DNA of 50,031 bases from NCBI GenBank assembly GCA_049282265.1, contig JBAPTR010000178.1:1-50031 (forward strand), written 5' to 3'. The position numbers and the translations under genes are program-made. Below, in pieces: positions 17,630 through 26,599 of the stretch. Positions within the stretch are counted from its first letter, which is position 1. Each line of letters begins with the position of its first letter. The notes beneath the pieces were generated by a model that was not told the origin of the DNA, did not search any database, and worked only from the letters and a program-made list of their open reading frames with translations. This stretch comes from CAYUCJ01 sp049282265. Its GTDB lineage: Bacteria; Desulfobacterota; DSM-4660; Desulfatiglandales; Desulfatiglandaceae.

Positions 17630-18637
17630 TCAACTCAAGAGAAATCCCTTCCGGAGTGGATCATCCGGATCCATGAGCCATTGGCTCATTCCCATGATGT
17701 AGGCGCTTCCGGTTACTTCCGGAATAATCGCCTGGTAAGAGCCTACCATTGTTTCTTCCACCGCCCGCGCCCTGAAAATGCTTCCAATAATACTTTCGTG
17801 CACGAATTCCTCGTTCAATTGGAGTTCTCCCTTGGCGTAGAGAGTCGCCACTTTTGCGGAGGTTCCGGTACCACACGGAGAACGGTCAATTCCCCCATCC
17901 GCAAAAAAAACCGCATTCTTCAAATGCGCACCCGGTTTGCCGGGCTTCCCGTAAAATTCCACATGGGTGCATTCGTTGATAAAGCTCTTTTCAGGGTGCT
18001 GGATCCTGACCTGGCTGTTCACTGCCTCCCTGACTATCCTCCCCTTTTCGATTATCTCGCTTGCATTTTCCGGGAGGATTTCCAATTCCACCGCATTGGC
18101 AGGGAGTATGGCGTATACATTTCCGCCGTATGATACGTCCATCTTGATTTTTCCAAATCCCGGTACGCCCACTTCCACATCCTCATCTAGAACAAACGAG
18201 GGGATGTTTCTGAAGGTGACCGACCGGGCTTTGCCCCCTTCGACATGCACCTTGACCCTGGTCAGGCCGGCAGGCGTATCGAGGGTGATATCCGTGAAAG
18301 GTTCCTGAACTTCCACCATTCCGGTTTCTACCAGTGCGGTACTGACCCCGATTGTGTCATGCCCGCACATGGGCAGATAGCCGCCTGTTTCAATAAAAAT
18401 AACACCGATATCAGCTTCAGGATGTGTCGGTTCCGTCAAGACGACGCCCGACATAACGCTATGTCCCCTGGGTTCAAACATGAGTGCCGTTCGAACCCAA
18501 TCCATGTTTTTCTTTAAGTGATCCATTTTTTCCACAATGGTTTTTCCAGGAATATGAGGAAGTCCACCAATAATAGTTCTGGTAGGTTCACCACCTGTGT
18601 GTGTGTCAATGGTAGAAAATACTCGGTTGATCTTCAT
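17630..18637 (-). CDS. Proline racemase/4-hydroxyproline epimerase family, copy 1
   Basis: 335 residues. Both catalytic cysteines of the two-base racemases are present: Cys91 in MCGHDTIG and Cys255 in DRSPCGTGTSAK. That argues against trans-3-hydroxyproline dehydratase, which has Ser or Thr at the first site. Such enzymes invert C2 of proline or 4-hydroxyproline (trans-4-L to cis-4-D, cis-4-L to trans-4-D). It shares the family fold with copy 2 (19720-20766) but differs around the active site (CGHDT versus CGHGT), so the two may have different substrates. The downstream deaminase gene starts 15 bp later. Confidence 0.88.
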   Translation of the reverse strand: MKINRVFSTIDTHTGGEPTRTIIGGLPHIPGKTIVEKMDHLKKNMDWVRTALMFEPRGHSVMSGVVLTEPTHPEADIGVIFIETGGYLPMCGHDTIGVSTALVETGMVEVQEPFTDITLDTPAGLTRVKVHVEGGKARSVTFRNIPSFVLDEDVEVGVPGFGKIKMDVSYGGNVYAILPANAVELEILPENASEIIEKGRIVREAVNSQVRIQHPEKSFINECTHVEFYGKPGKPGAHLKNAVFFADGGIDRSPCGTGTSAKVATLYAKGELQLNEEFVHESIIGSIFRARAVEETMVGSYQAIIPEVTGSAYIMGMSQWLMDPDDPLRKGFLLS

Positions 18638-18717
18638 TACAAGAATACCTCCCGCTCACATTTCATAGCAGTGTCCTTCCATAAATGAGATAGTTTGTTC
18701 GAGATCAAGGCCTGCGA

Positions 18718-18765
18718 AAATTTTAGCCACAGGAATACAGTGAGGTATTTCGAGGACTAAAATTT
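18718..18765. repeat. Stem-loop in intergenic spacer
   Basis: In the spacer of about 160 bp between the second deaminase gene and the first epimerase gene, AAATTTTAG pairs exactly with CTAAAATTT across 30 bases. It is the only notable structure in that spacer. No poly-T tract follows in the minus (transcription) direction, so I do not call it a terminator. It may be an RNA-processing hairpin or a dispersed palindromic repeat; no second copy is seen in this window. Confidence 0.5.
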
Positions 18766-18798
18766 GAGCATAACGACGATATCGGGCAAAATAGCCAT

Positions 18799-19680
18799 TT
18801 ATGGATGGGCAATACCTAACGGTTGCAAGACCTCCTTCAGTTCAATCATTTCCTTCTCTGTCAAGGGCTGGACAGGCTTCCGGCACGGCCCAACCTTTCT
18901 CCCTGACAGATTTGTCGCCGCCTTAACCGATGCATTGTACACATGGGTCCAGAAAAACAGGTTGGCAGGAAACATCCGCGTCCACAGATCCCTCGCTTCT
19001 TCGAGTTTCCCCGACGTCACGCAGTTGTAAAGCGCAACCGCTTCCTTTGGCATGGCATTGGGCGCACCCCACACACATCCGGGGCATCCTGCCAGGAGGC
19101 TGAAAAAGGCAATAGGATCTCCACCGTTAAAGACAGTTGCTCCCGTTGCGAGCAAATCCTGTATCCGAATAATATCACCGGTGCTGTCCTTAATATATTT
19201 CACATTGTCTATTTCCCTGAGACGCTGGAAAAAGTCCGGTGTAATGTCGATGCCGGAGTGGATTGGGATGTTATAGACCATAATAGGGATCCGAATAGCC
19301 TCGGCAATTTTTTCATAGTGATAGTACACTCCCTCATTGTCGGGGCCTTCAAAATAGGGCGGCAAAATAAGAAGACAATCCGCGCCTTCTCCTTCAGCAT
19401 GTCTTGCATACTCAATGGCATCTCTTGTATTAATGGCAGATGTCTGCACCATAAATCCTGCGCGGCCGTCGATATGCTTCGAGGCAATCTCGGTGATTCT
19501 TTTTCTCTCATCCTGCCGCAAATAGGCGAATTCCCCCGTGCCTCCGCATACCAGAATGATATGAATCCCGGATTCCAGCATGGAATCTATGTGATTTCTT
19601 ACTGCGGATTCATCTACCTTTTCGCCATCCTCGGAGAATGGGGTGCAGAGCGCTGCACAAATTCCTTTTAGATTTTCCAA
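18799..19680 (-). CDS. DHDPS/NAL family lyase, copy 2
   Basis: 293 residues, same length as copy 1 but clearly divergent. It has GGTGEF, the catalytic Tyr136 (VYNIP) and the Schiff-base Lys164 (YIKDST). A Cys-rich stretch GCPGCVWGAPN follows the barrel lysine. The proximal pocket differs from copy 1 (VYNIPIHSG against LYNNPWYSG), so it could take another stereoisomer or a related pyrroline. It lies 39 bp after the second epimerase gene, forming a pair that repeats the copy 1 arrangement. As for copy 1, the precise reaction is inferred from context. Confidence 0.83.
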   Translation of the reverse strand: MENLKGICAALCTPFSEDGEKVDESAVRNHIDSMLESGIHIILVCGGTGEFAYLRQDERKRITEIASKHIDGRAGFMVQTSAINTRDAIEYARHAEGEGADCLLILPPYFEGPDNEGVYYHYEKIAEAIRIPIMVYNIPIHSGIDITPDFFQRLREIDNVKYIKDSTGDIIRIQDLLATGATVFNGGDPIAFFSLLAGCPGCVWGAPNAMPKEAVALYNCVTSGKLEEARDLWTRMFPANLFFWTHVYNASVKAATNLSGRKVGPCRKPVQPLTEKEMIELKEVLQPLGIAHP

Positions 19681-19719
19681 TATGAAATTCCTCCTTGTTG
19701 AATCTTTTTTGCTCTGGAT

Positions 19720-20766
19720 TTATTCGGTTCTATATCCAAAACCATACAGTTTATCAGCTTTTTCGAGTTGAAATCCTACGGGGAACGGATCATCAGGATC
19801 AACCAAAAACTGGTTGATACCCGTTATATGCGCACTGCCTCGTATGACCGGCACTACTGCCTCATAATCGCCGACTTTGGTATTTTCTATCAGTTTTGCG
19901 TAGAACAGGCTTCCAATGATGCTCTCATGAACGAATTCCTCTCCAAGACCGAGCTTTCCTTTCGCATGAAGTGTAGCCATCTTCGCGCTTGTTCCTGTCC
20001 CGCATGGGGAACGATCCATCCCACCAGGAGGCACAACCACAGCATTCTTCATATCTGCCTCTGGATTCGTCGGCGGAGCAGAAAATTCCACATAATTCAC
20101 ACAATCTATCTCCGGTTGTTCCGGATGATGGATCTCAATTTCTCCATTAACCGCCTGCCAGATTCTTACCCCCGCTGCTATCAACTTCCTTGCCTGCTCG
20201 GGTCTAACCTCCAGTCCTACGCTTTCTGCCTCCAAAATCGCATAGAAATTACCCCCATAAGCAATATCAATTTTCACCTTCCCGATCTCAGGCACCTCAA
20301 TGAAAACATCTCTCATGTAAAGGAAAGAAGGTACATTTTGGAGGGTAACGGCGATTGCTCTGCCTTCTTCCACATCCACCTTGGCCCGCACAAGTCCTGC
20401 AGGCGTATCCAGAACGATTACAGTGTCCCGATCCGATATCTGAAAGGCCCCCGTTTCTATAAGAACAGTGCAGATGGCAATGGTTCCGTGCCCGCACATG
20501 GTAACATACCCGCCCGGTTCCATGTAAATCACCCCGACATCTGCTCTGTTATCACAAGGGGGGACAAGGAGGGCGGCATACATATTGCTGTGTCCTCTAG
20601 GCTCATGGACCAAGAGGGTACGAAGATAGTCCAGGTTATTCCGCACATATTTGGACTTCTCCAGCATGGTCTTGCCGGGGATGAAAGGGATCCCACCCAT
20701 TACCACCCGTTCGGGATTTCCCTCTGCGTGGGCGTCGATAGCGGTTATCAGTTTATCTGACTTCAT
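19720..20766 (-). CDS. Proline racemase/4-hydroxyproline epimerase family, copy 2
   Basis: 348 residues with Cys91 (TMCGHGTIA) and Cys255 (DRSPCGTGTSAK), the two acid-base cysteines, so it should act as a racemase or epimerase. The N-terminus AIDAHAEGNPERVVMGG resembles the AEG-type group, unlike the DTHTGGEPTR of copy 1, which is the form common in 4-hydroxyproline epimerases. It might handle proline or cis-4-hydroxyproline. It follows the ProC-like gene by about 80 bp and precedes the second deaminase gene on the same transcript. Function beyond racemase family is not certain. Confidence 0.86.
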   Translation of the reverse strand: MKSDKLITAIDAHAEGNPERVVMGGIPFIPGKTMLEKSKYVRNNLDYLRTLLVHEPRGHSNMYAALLVPPCDNRADVGVIYMEPGGYVTMCGHGTIAICTVLIETGAFQISDRDTVIVLDTPAGLVRAKVDVEEGRAIAVTLQNVPSFLYMRDVFIEVPEIGKVKIDIAYGGNFYAILEAESVGLEVRPEQARKLIAAGVRIWQAVNGEIEIHHPEQPEIDCVNYVEFSAPPTNPEADMKNAVVVPPGGMDRSPCGTGTSAKMATLHAKGKLGLGEEFVHESIIGSLFYAKLIENTKVGDYEAVVPVIRGSAHITGINQFLVDPDDPFPVGFQLEKADKLYGFGYRTE

Positions 20767-20844
20767 CAGTCAATCCCTATTCATCCCACAAAACAGAAAA
20801 GATGGACAGCCTCTCTGACCTGGATGAAATGGAGAAAATGCGGG

Positions 20845-21645
20845 TTAATCACCTAACCGAGCAGCTACAGCATTCAAGGCTTCCAGAAATACGCTCATAC
20901 CGCCTTTTGCATTGACGATTGCCAGCGCCTGTTCGTTGAGCCCTCCCGGCGTTGCCGCCTCCGCCGCCAGTTCCGAGAACTTGGTCTTTTCCATGGCCAT
21001 GGCTTGAAATGTCAACCCGTTGAACATTGAAGCGGTGTACTGACGTGCAAGGTTTTTTTCTATTCCTTCAGTGACAGCCCACTCGGAAATTGTATCCATC
21101 AAAGCAAAAAACGGGCTTATCAGAGCAGTCACCGTCGCCAATAGACCGATGTCCTTTTCACTGGAAACCACAAACAATGTTCCAACCTTCTTGAAAACAT
21201 CCGCTATTTCAGGGTCATCAGGATAAAGCACAACAGGTCCCTCATGTCGAGCGACCGTAGGTAAGGGAACCGCCCGGAAAACATGGTGTGATTCTCCGAT
21301 CAATCCCTTAATCAGATCGATCGGTGCTAAGGCGATTAAAGAAACTATTTTCTGATCCTCACGAAAATGGAGCTGAGGGAGCACCTCAGGCGCAATTTTC
21401 GGACGTAGACCGAGAAACACAACGTCACTTCCATCAATGACGGCTTGATTATCCTCCGCAACATGGACATGGGTAAATTCCGCGGCGAGTTTGGCCGCTT
21501 TTGCGGCATTCCGCGGAGATACGAGGATACTCTCCGGCGCTTCTTGTGAAGTACAGAGGCCTTCAACCAAAGCCGTAGTGATATTCCCAGTGCCAATAAA
21601 CCCAAAACGCAGGATTGGCTTTTCAAAAGACGACCGATCTTTCAT
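20845..21645 (-). CDS. ProC-like NAD(P)-dependent pyrroline carboxylate reductase
   Basis: About 266 residues of the pyrroline-5-carboxylate reductase family: FGFIGTGNITTALVEG for the dinucleotide, and ATPGGLNEQAL in the C-terminal dimerisation domain, in place of the usual SPGGTT. The MPNTPA motif of normal ProC is replaced by VPLPTVARHEGP, so this is not the housekeeping enzyme. In this locus it could reduce pyrroline-5-carboxylate made by the radical enzyme, or pyrroline-2-carboxylate made by aconitase X, to proline. I start at the ATG at 21645, with GGGAG five bases ahead; earlier in-frame starts have poor spacing. Confidence 0.82.
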   Translation of the reverse strand: MKDRSSFEKPILRFGFIGTGNITTALVEGLCTSQEAPESILVSPRNAAKAAKLAAEFTHVHVAEDNQAVIDGSDVVFLGLRPKIAPEVLPQLHFREDQKIVSLIALAPIDLIKGLIGESHHVFRAVPLPTVARHEGPVVLYPDDPEIADVFKKVGTLFVVSSEKDIGLLATVTALISPFFALMDTISEWAVTEGIEKNLARQYTASMFNGLTFQAMAMEKTKFSELAAEAATPGGLNEQALAIVNAKGGMSVFLEALNAVAARLGD

Positions 21646-21787
21646 TCTCACTCCCATACCTCTTGACTCCATCCCTGGACCATTAAAGAATGATTTCTTG
21701 AGTGCCTATGATATGGTGGAGAATCATGGTCACTGTCAGACGGGTTGACCGGCTCAACTCCCCAAACACCGCAAAGGGCAAAAACAA

Positions 21788-22495
21788 TCAATCGCCCAGG
21801 AAAGCTTCTCGAATCTGATCATTACTGAGAATTGAATCAGCCGACCCATCGAAATAGTTCTGTCCCATGGCCAGTACATATCCCCTGTCAGAGATATTCA
21901 GAGACCCATGCGCATCCTGCTCAATAATCAGGATACCGATTCCCTCTTGATGCAATCGCCTGATTTGATTAAAAACTTCTTCGGTAATCTTCGGAGAAAG
22001 ACCTGCAGACGGTTCATCCAACAAGAGGAGTTCAGGATCGCTCATGAGTGCCCTGCTCATGGCCAGCATCTGTCTCTCACCGCCGCTGAGGGACTTTGCC
22101 CGTTGCTTTCTTCTCCTGCCAAGTATGGGGAAGGTTTCAAAGGCATGCGCTATACCTTTTCTGACGGCTTCACTATCCTTCGAGTACCCCCCCATTTCCA
22201 GGTTTTCCTGAATCGTTAGAGAGGGAAAAGTATTTTCCAACTGGGGGACATAGGCTATGCCCTTTTCCACTTTCCTATTCGGCGCCAATCCGGTTACATC
22301 TTCACCCGAAAACAAAATAGTGCCGGCGCGAGGCATGAGATATCCCATTATCGTTCTAAACAACGTCGATTTTCCTGCCCCATTGGGTCCAATGATTGTC
22401 ACTACCTCATTTTTTTCAACGGTTATGGATACGCCGTGCAAGATATCCGTTTTCCCGTAACCTGATACAATATCATTTGCTTCTAATAGAGCCAT
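21788..22495 (-). CDS. livF: Branched-chain amino acid-type ABC transporter ATPase LivF
   Basis: About 235 residues. Walker A GPNGAGKST, signature LSGGERQ and Walker B LLLLDEPSAGL are all intact. The short length and SLNISDRGYVLAMG ending are typical of LivF. It is the last of five consecutive Liv genes. Liv systems carry branched or other small hydrophobic amino acids; here the island context suggests proline or hydroxyproline uptake (inference). A TTG nine bases earlier is also possible as start; the ATG at 22495 has a G-rich site at better distance. Confidence 0.92.
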   Translation of the reverse strand: MALLEANDIVSGYGKTDILHGVSITVEKNEVVTIIGPNGAGKSTLFRTIMGYLMPRAGTILFSGEDVTGLAPNRKVEKGIAYVPQLENTFPSLTIQENLEMGGYSKDSEAVRKGIAHAFETFPILGRRRKQRAKSLSGGERQMLAMSRALMSDPELLLLDEPSAGLSPKITEEVFNQIRRLHQEGIGILIIEQDAHGSLNISDRGYVLAMGQNYFDGSADSILSNDQIREAFLGD

Positions 22496-22525
22496 ACAAC
22501 TCAACCCCCCGGAAGTATAACCGAT

Positions 22526-23281
22526 TCAAGAGCCGCCCAGATACGCTTCCAGCACTTTTTCGTTTTTTTGAATCTCGCCCGGTGTACCTTCCGCCATCTT
22601 TTTCCCAAAATTCAGTACGAAAACCTTGTCACAAATACTGCTGATAACCTTCATGCTATGTTCGATAATAAAGACCGATTTATGTTCCCTTTGCTGCAAT
22701 TCCTTTATTGCCTTCATCAACTGCATGGTCAACGTAGGATTGACGCCGGCGGTAGGCTCATCCAGGAGAATCATATCCGGATTCAGCATAAAAACCCTGC
22801 CCAGTGAAAGGAGTTTTTTCTGCCCTCCTGAGAGATCACCCGCATACTCGTTTTTCAAGTCCACCAGCTGGAGTACTTTGAGAAGCTCCATTGCCCTGTC
22901 GAGATTTTCTTTTTCAACCCGGGCGGTTCGCCTGCGAACAAACAGGGCACTAAATGGATTCTCGCCGACTTGATTCTTGGCAGCAAGCATCATATTCTCC
23001 AATACGGTCAACTTCTCAGGGGCTTTGGCAATCTGGAAAGTCCGACAGAGCCCTTTTCTGGCAATCCTATCGGGTGTCAATCCATCCACTCTTTCTTCCT
23101 TGAAATAGATTTCGCCACCGTCTTTTTCGTAAAAGCCTGATACGACATTGAATAAAGTGGTTTTCCCTGAACCGTTAGGGCCTATCAGCCCAACGATTGA
23201 ATCGCCTTTCACCTCAAGGGACACTCTATCCAATGCCCGAAGGCTGCCAAAATTTTTCTGCAGCTCTTTGATTTTCAACAT
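22526..23281 (-). CDS. livG: Branched-chain amino acid-type ABC transporter ATPase LivG
   Basis: About 251 residues with Walker A GPNGSGKTT, signature LSGGQKK, Walker B MILLDEPTAGVNP and the long LivG insertion between Walker A and signature. It energises transport with LivF at the inner face of the membrane. The frame also allows a GTG start at 23293, but there GGGGA abuts the start codon; the ATG at 23281 gives a workable gap and the usual N-terminus MLKIKELQKNFG. The adjacent gene order (M, G, F) matches the E. coli liv operon. Confidence 0.92.
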   Translation of the reverse strand: MLKIKELQKNFGSLRALDRVSLEVKGDSIVGLIGPNGSGKTTLFNVVSGFYEKDGGEIYFKEERVDGLTPDRIARKGLCRTFQIAKAPEKLTVLENMMLAAKNQVGENPFSALFVRRRTARVEKENLDRAMELLKVLQLVDLKNEYAGDLSGGQKKLLSLGRVFMLNPDMILLDEPTAGVNPTLTMQLMKAIKELQQREHKSVFIIEHSMKVISSICDKVFVLNFGKKMAEGTPGEIQKNEKVLEAYLGGS

Positions 23282-23313
23282 AAGAGCGGTCACTCCCCAT
23301 TTTTCCTTTTCGG

Positions 23314-24210
23314 TTAGTAAACCTTCTTTTTTTCCTTGATCAGCCCTTCCGGTCGATACGAAACAAACAGGATTATTAAAAGACCAATAATGACCATCCG
23401 TAAGGATGCCATAGAATCGGAACTCAATGGCACATAATCACCTATGAATCTCGTAGAGACATTGAAGAGCTGTATAATTCCCGCTCCAAGAATAGCACCG
23501 GCATGGTTCCCCCTGCCTCCCACGATTATCATTGCCCACATGAGGAATGTCTCGATAGGTCTAAAGTTTTCAGGTGAAATAAAGGCTATATAATGCGCAA
23601 AGAGTGCCCCTGCCAGGCCTCCCACCATTCCAGCCACAACCATGGCCTGCAACTTTATCTGACGGGTGTTTTTCCCCAGGCTCAGACACATCTCCTCTTC
23701 GTCCCGAATTGCCTTCACATCCCTGCCGAATGGAGAATTACTGAGCAGGGAAAGGACAAAATAGATCAATAAAACACAGACAAGGACCAACATAAGATAG
23801 AAAAAGGGATAACTGATCATGGAAAAAAGAGATTGGAACGGCTGAGGAATGCTCATCACCCCGAAAGGGCCTCCGGTCAACCACCCTTCATTGAGGGCAA
23901 TCAACCTGATGACCTCTGCTGTGGCCAGTGTTGCGATTGCCCAATAATCTGACTTCAGGGATTTTGTGGGGATACTCATCAAGTAACCAAACAGACCGCT
24001 CAGAATCATGCCTCCCGCAAAGCAGAATGGGAGAGGTATTCCGATTCTGGTTGCGAGAAGCGATGATGTGTAAGCCCCTATGCAGAAAAAAACAACCTGG
24101 CCAAAATTTATCAGGCCTGCAAAACCAACCTGGAAGTTAAGGCTCATGGCAAGCAGGCTATAAATACCGACCATTGTCAGGAGGTAAATGAAAAAATTGA
24201 TTAGTGTCAT
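23314..24210 (-). CDS. livM: Branched-chain amino acid-type ABC transporter permease LivM
   Basis: 298 residues, mostly hydrophobic, with about 8-9 membrane segments. It carries the permease motif GRDVKAIRDEEEMCLSLG, which contacts the ATPases, and VGFAGLINFGQVVFF, typical of LivM. One base separates its ATG from the stop of livH. A basic EGLIKEKKKVY tail faces the cytoplasm. Confidence 0.92.
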   Translation of the reverse strand: MTLINFFIYLLTMVGIYSLLAMSLNFQVGFAGLINFGQVVFFCIGAYTSSLLATRIGIPLPFCFAGGMILSGLFGYLMSIPTKSLKSDYWAIATLATAEVIRLIALNEGWLTGGPFGVMSIPQPFQSLFSMISYPFFYLMLVLVCVLLIYFVLSLLSNSPFGRDVKAIRDEEEMCLSLGKNTRQIKLQAMVVAGMVGGLAGALFAHYIAFISPENFRPIETFLMWAMIIVGGRGNHAGAILGAGIIQLFNVSTRFIGDYVPLSSDSMASLRMVIIGLLIILFVSYRPEGLIKEKKKVY

Positions 24211-24211
24211 C

Positions 24212-25126
24212 TTATTTCTTCCTCAAGATCCCGGTTGGTTTCCAGAGCAAAATAATTATCAGCATGACAAAGCTAATTGCAGGTTTGTAACCGGTACTTA
24301 TTTGAATGGGATGAACATTGAAAAACCCACCCAGATTGATTAACCAGCTTAAATCCAGGGCCAGCACGATATTTTCCGCAAATGCCAGAATCAATGCACC
24401 CACCATTGCCCCATATGGATTCCCAATACCTCCCAATATTGTCGCACAAAAAACCGGGATGAGGATATCAAAACCCAATCTTGGATAGAGCACATGCTCC
24501 ATTGCAATCATGGTTCCCCCAATAACGCCATAGGCACATGCCAGGAACCACATCCATGTGATCATCTTTTCAGAGTCGATAGCGCAGGCTCCGGCCAGCA
24601 CCCTATTGTCAGAAATTGCCCGCAATGATTTCCCGAACTTTGTTTTGTGCAGGAGAATGTGAAAGGCTACCATGGAAAGAAATCCCACGAGGATTATTTT
24701 CAGCTGGAGCGGGGTGATCCGTGCCCCTAATATTTCGAGAGGTCTTCTTATTGCTATTGCATATGTCTTTATCTCGCTCGTCCATATCAATCGCAACACA
24801 TTTCTCAATCCAATTTCGATACCCATGGATATTATCATTAAAGATACCGGATTGGCACCAATGGTCCTTAATCGTTTAAAAAGTATTTTGTCTATTGCTA
24901 TGCCAAACAGGCCGGTAAATAATGCTGCTAAAATGATTGAAATTAAGAGGTTTATTCCAAATACGTGGTTAAAAGAATAGGCCAGAAAAGCACCCAAAAC
25001 AGCATAGTCAGCGTGAGCGAAATTGGAAAATTTCAAGATATCGAACACCATCGTAAGTCCGATTGCCAACAGACTCAATTCCGAGCCTCTGATCAAACTG
25101 TTCGCCACAATTTGAGAAAATTCCAT
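24212..25126 (-). CDS. livH: Branched-chain amino acid-type ABC transporter permease LivH
   Basis: About 304 residues with eight or so membrane spans, FAHADYAVLGAFLAY near the N-terminus and KSLRAISDNRVLAGACAIDSEK, the LivH ATPase-contact loop. It forms the translocation pore with LivM. I prefer the ATG at 25126 (GAGG just ahead) to the TTG at 25135. It is preceded by 163 bp holding two hairpins that separate it from livK. Confidence 0.92.
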   Translation of the reverse strand: MEFSQIVANSLIRGSELSLLAIGLTMVFDILKFSNFAHADYAVLGAFLAYSFNHVFGINLLISIILAALFTGLFGIAIDKILFKRLRTIGANPVSLMIISMGIEIGLRNVLRLIWTSEIKTYAIAIRRPLEILGARITPLQLKIILVGFLSMVAFHILLHKTKFGKSLRAISDNRVLAGACAIDSEKMITWMWFLACAYGVIGGTMIAMEHVLYPRLGFDILIPVFCATILGGIGNPYGAMVGALILAFAENIVLALDLSWLINLGGFFNVHPIQISTGYKPAISFVMLIIILLWKPTGILRKK

Positions 25127-25193
25127 TATCCTCAACCTGATTTTTCAATTATTTCCAGAGAGAGTGAAAGTGGAGATCATGAAAAGTAAGTTT

Positions 25194-25221
25194 CCCACCG
25201 GCCTTTCTGCTGACCGGTGGG
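25194..25221 (-). other. Hairpin 2 between livK and livH
   Basis: CCCACCGG and CCGGTGGG pair perfectly over 8 bp with a 12-base loop. On the minus strand no strong U run follows, so it may halt 3'-5' decay and stabilise the livK message rather than end transcription. The same spacer holds a second hairpin at 25240-25268. Confidence 0.6.
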
Positions 25222-25239
25222 CCTTCCTGTTCAAGCAAC

Positions 25240-25268
25240 GGATATGCCGTTAATGAAAAGGCATATCC
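25240..25268 (-). other. Hairpin 1 just after livK
   Basis: GGATATGCC pairs exactly with GGCATATCC (9 bp, 11-base loop), 22 bp after the livK stop. In many Liv operons a structure here raises binding-protein level over the permease genes; that is the likely role, inferred from position. Confidence 0.6.
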
Positions 25269-25289
25269 ACCGTCTATTCAACCATGCTG

Positions 25290-26423
25290 CTATTTTTTGT
25301 AAGGCACTATTTTCCCGTCTCTTATGATCACTTTGGAATATTCACCGAAGCCCTGCATGCCATCCTTGTCGAACCGTTTATCTCCACCGGTTGACTGTCC
25401 CCTGTACCAGTCATCAATCTTTCGCATGTTATCTCTGATAGCTGTCGGGTCTACGGAATTGGCGAAATTAGCAGCCATTGCAATCATAATCAGCGCATCG
25501 TAATTCATGGCAGCGTAGGCTGTTATTGGTGCACGCCCAATTTTCTTCTTGAATTTCTCCATGAACAGGCTGCCTGGCTGAAGCGGATTCAAGCCTTTTA
25601 TACCTTCAACAACCTGAGGAATGTCCTTTACTGCTGACGCAAAGCTTGACGTCATTTCAGGCACGTACCAGGGGACCTTATCCACATTGAGCATTCCCAT
25701 TTCATATGCCTGCTTCGCAATAACCAGGCCCTCTTTGGCATAAAAGGTTGCGATAATCGCTTCGGGTTTTTGTGAAAATAGTCTCTGAAGTTCCGCCTTG
25801 TAATCTACCTTGTTCAATTCATAAACGACCTTGCTGACGACCTGCGCCCCCTGTTTTTCCAGGTTCTTCAAGGTTTCGTCCATCAAGGCCTTGCCAAAAG
25901 CGTTGTTCATAAACATGGTTGCGAATCTCTTTTTTCCCGAATCCGCAACGGCGAAATCAGCAATCACCTTACCCTTGTAGTTATCCAACACGTTTGTGAG
26001 GAAAATATAGGAACCTGCGTTGCGAAAAAGTGGAGATGTCGGAGGCTGGAAAACAGCCAAAATCTTGTTTTGCTGGCAGTATTTTGCAATGGGAAGGGCT
26101 ACCCCGCTGGAAAAACCACCGGAAATAATCTTAACCCTATCAACCTCTATCAACTTTCGTGCGGCATCCATTCCGGGGGCCGGACGTGTCTCGGTATCTT
26201 CAACAATCAATTTTACCGGTCTTCCAAGGATACCGCCGGCCGCGTTAATTTCCTCCTGTGCCAATTTAAATCCGGTCAACAGATCTTCGGACATGACCGC
26301 CTGTGTGCCGGTGATGGGACACAAGATACCGATTTTGACCGGCTCTTTGGCATCCGCCATACTAAAGCCAATGACAAAACACAGCGAGACTGCAATTGCT
26401 ATTATGAATGCAAATCTTTTCAT
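25290..26423 (-). CDS. livK: Periplasmic substrate-binding protein LivK-like
   Basis: About 377 residues: a signal peptide (MKRFAFIIAIAVSLCFVIGF, cleavage near ADA) followed by a type I periplasmic binding fold (KIGILCPITGTQA, GGILGRPVKLIVEDTE, SGGFSSGVALPIA). The binding protein sets the specificity of the transporter; given the neighbours it may bind hydroxyproline, proline or a related betaine. I start at the Met at 26423 where AGGAGGG stands 7 bases ahead; the frame extends upstream but without a signal peptide in place. It follows the aldehyde oxidoreductase gene with 176 bp between. Confidence 0.92.
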   Translation of the reverse strand: MKRFAFIIAIAVSLCFVIGFSMADAKEPVKIGILCPITGTQAVMSEDLLTGFKLAQEEINAAGGILGRPVKLIVEDTETRPAPGMDAARKLIEVDRVKIISGGFSSGVALPIAKYCQQNKILAVFQPPTSPLFRNAGSYIFLTNVLDNYKGKVIADFAVADSGKKRFATMFMNNAFGKALMDETLKNLEKQGAQVVSKVVYELNKVDYKAELQRLFSQKPEAIIATFYAKEGLVIAKQAYEMGMLNVDKVPWYVPEMTSSFASAVKDIPQVVEGIKGLNPLQPGSLFMEKFKKKIGRAPITAYAAMNYDALIMIAMAANFANSVDPTAIRDNMRKIDDWYRGQSTGGDKRFDKDGMQGFGEYSKVIIRDGKIVPYKK

Positions 26424-26599
26424 CTTTCTCCCTCCTCTACGTTGATTAAGAACGTTAGTTTCCGGAAGTCTCAAACCATGAACAATTGCCTCGTTCAACT
26501 ACCTCCCCTACACCTCCTTTCATCAGTGTGCTTTTTCGGTTTAAAATAACCTAAAAGCCATGTTCGTATCCTGTAGCCGTCTTGATCTCACCAGGATAT

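Noticed and set aside
19768..20760. Open frame of about 330 codons opposite the second epimerase gene
   Set aside because: Mirror of a gene with intact catalytic Cys motifs; no own family features.
17630..20766. trans-3-hydroxyproline dehydratase identity for the two racemase-family genes
   Set aside because: Both keep Cys at both catalytic positions; the dehydratase has Ser or Thr at the first.
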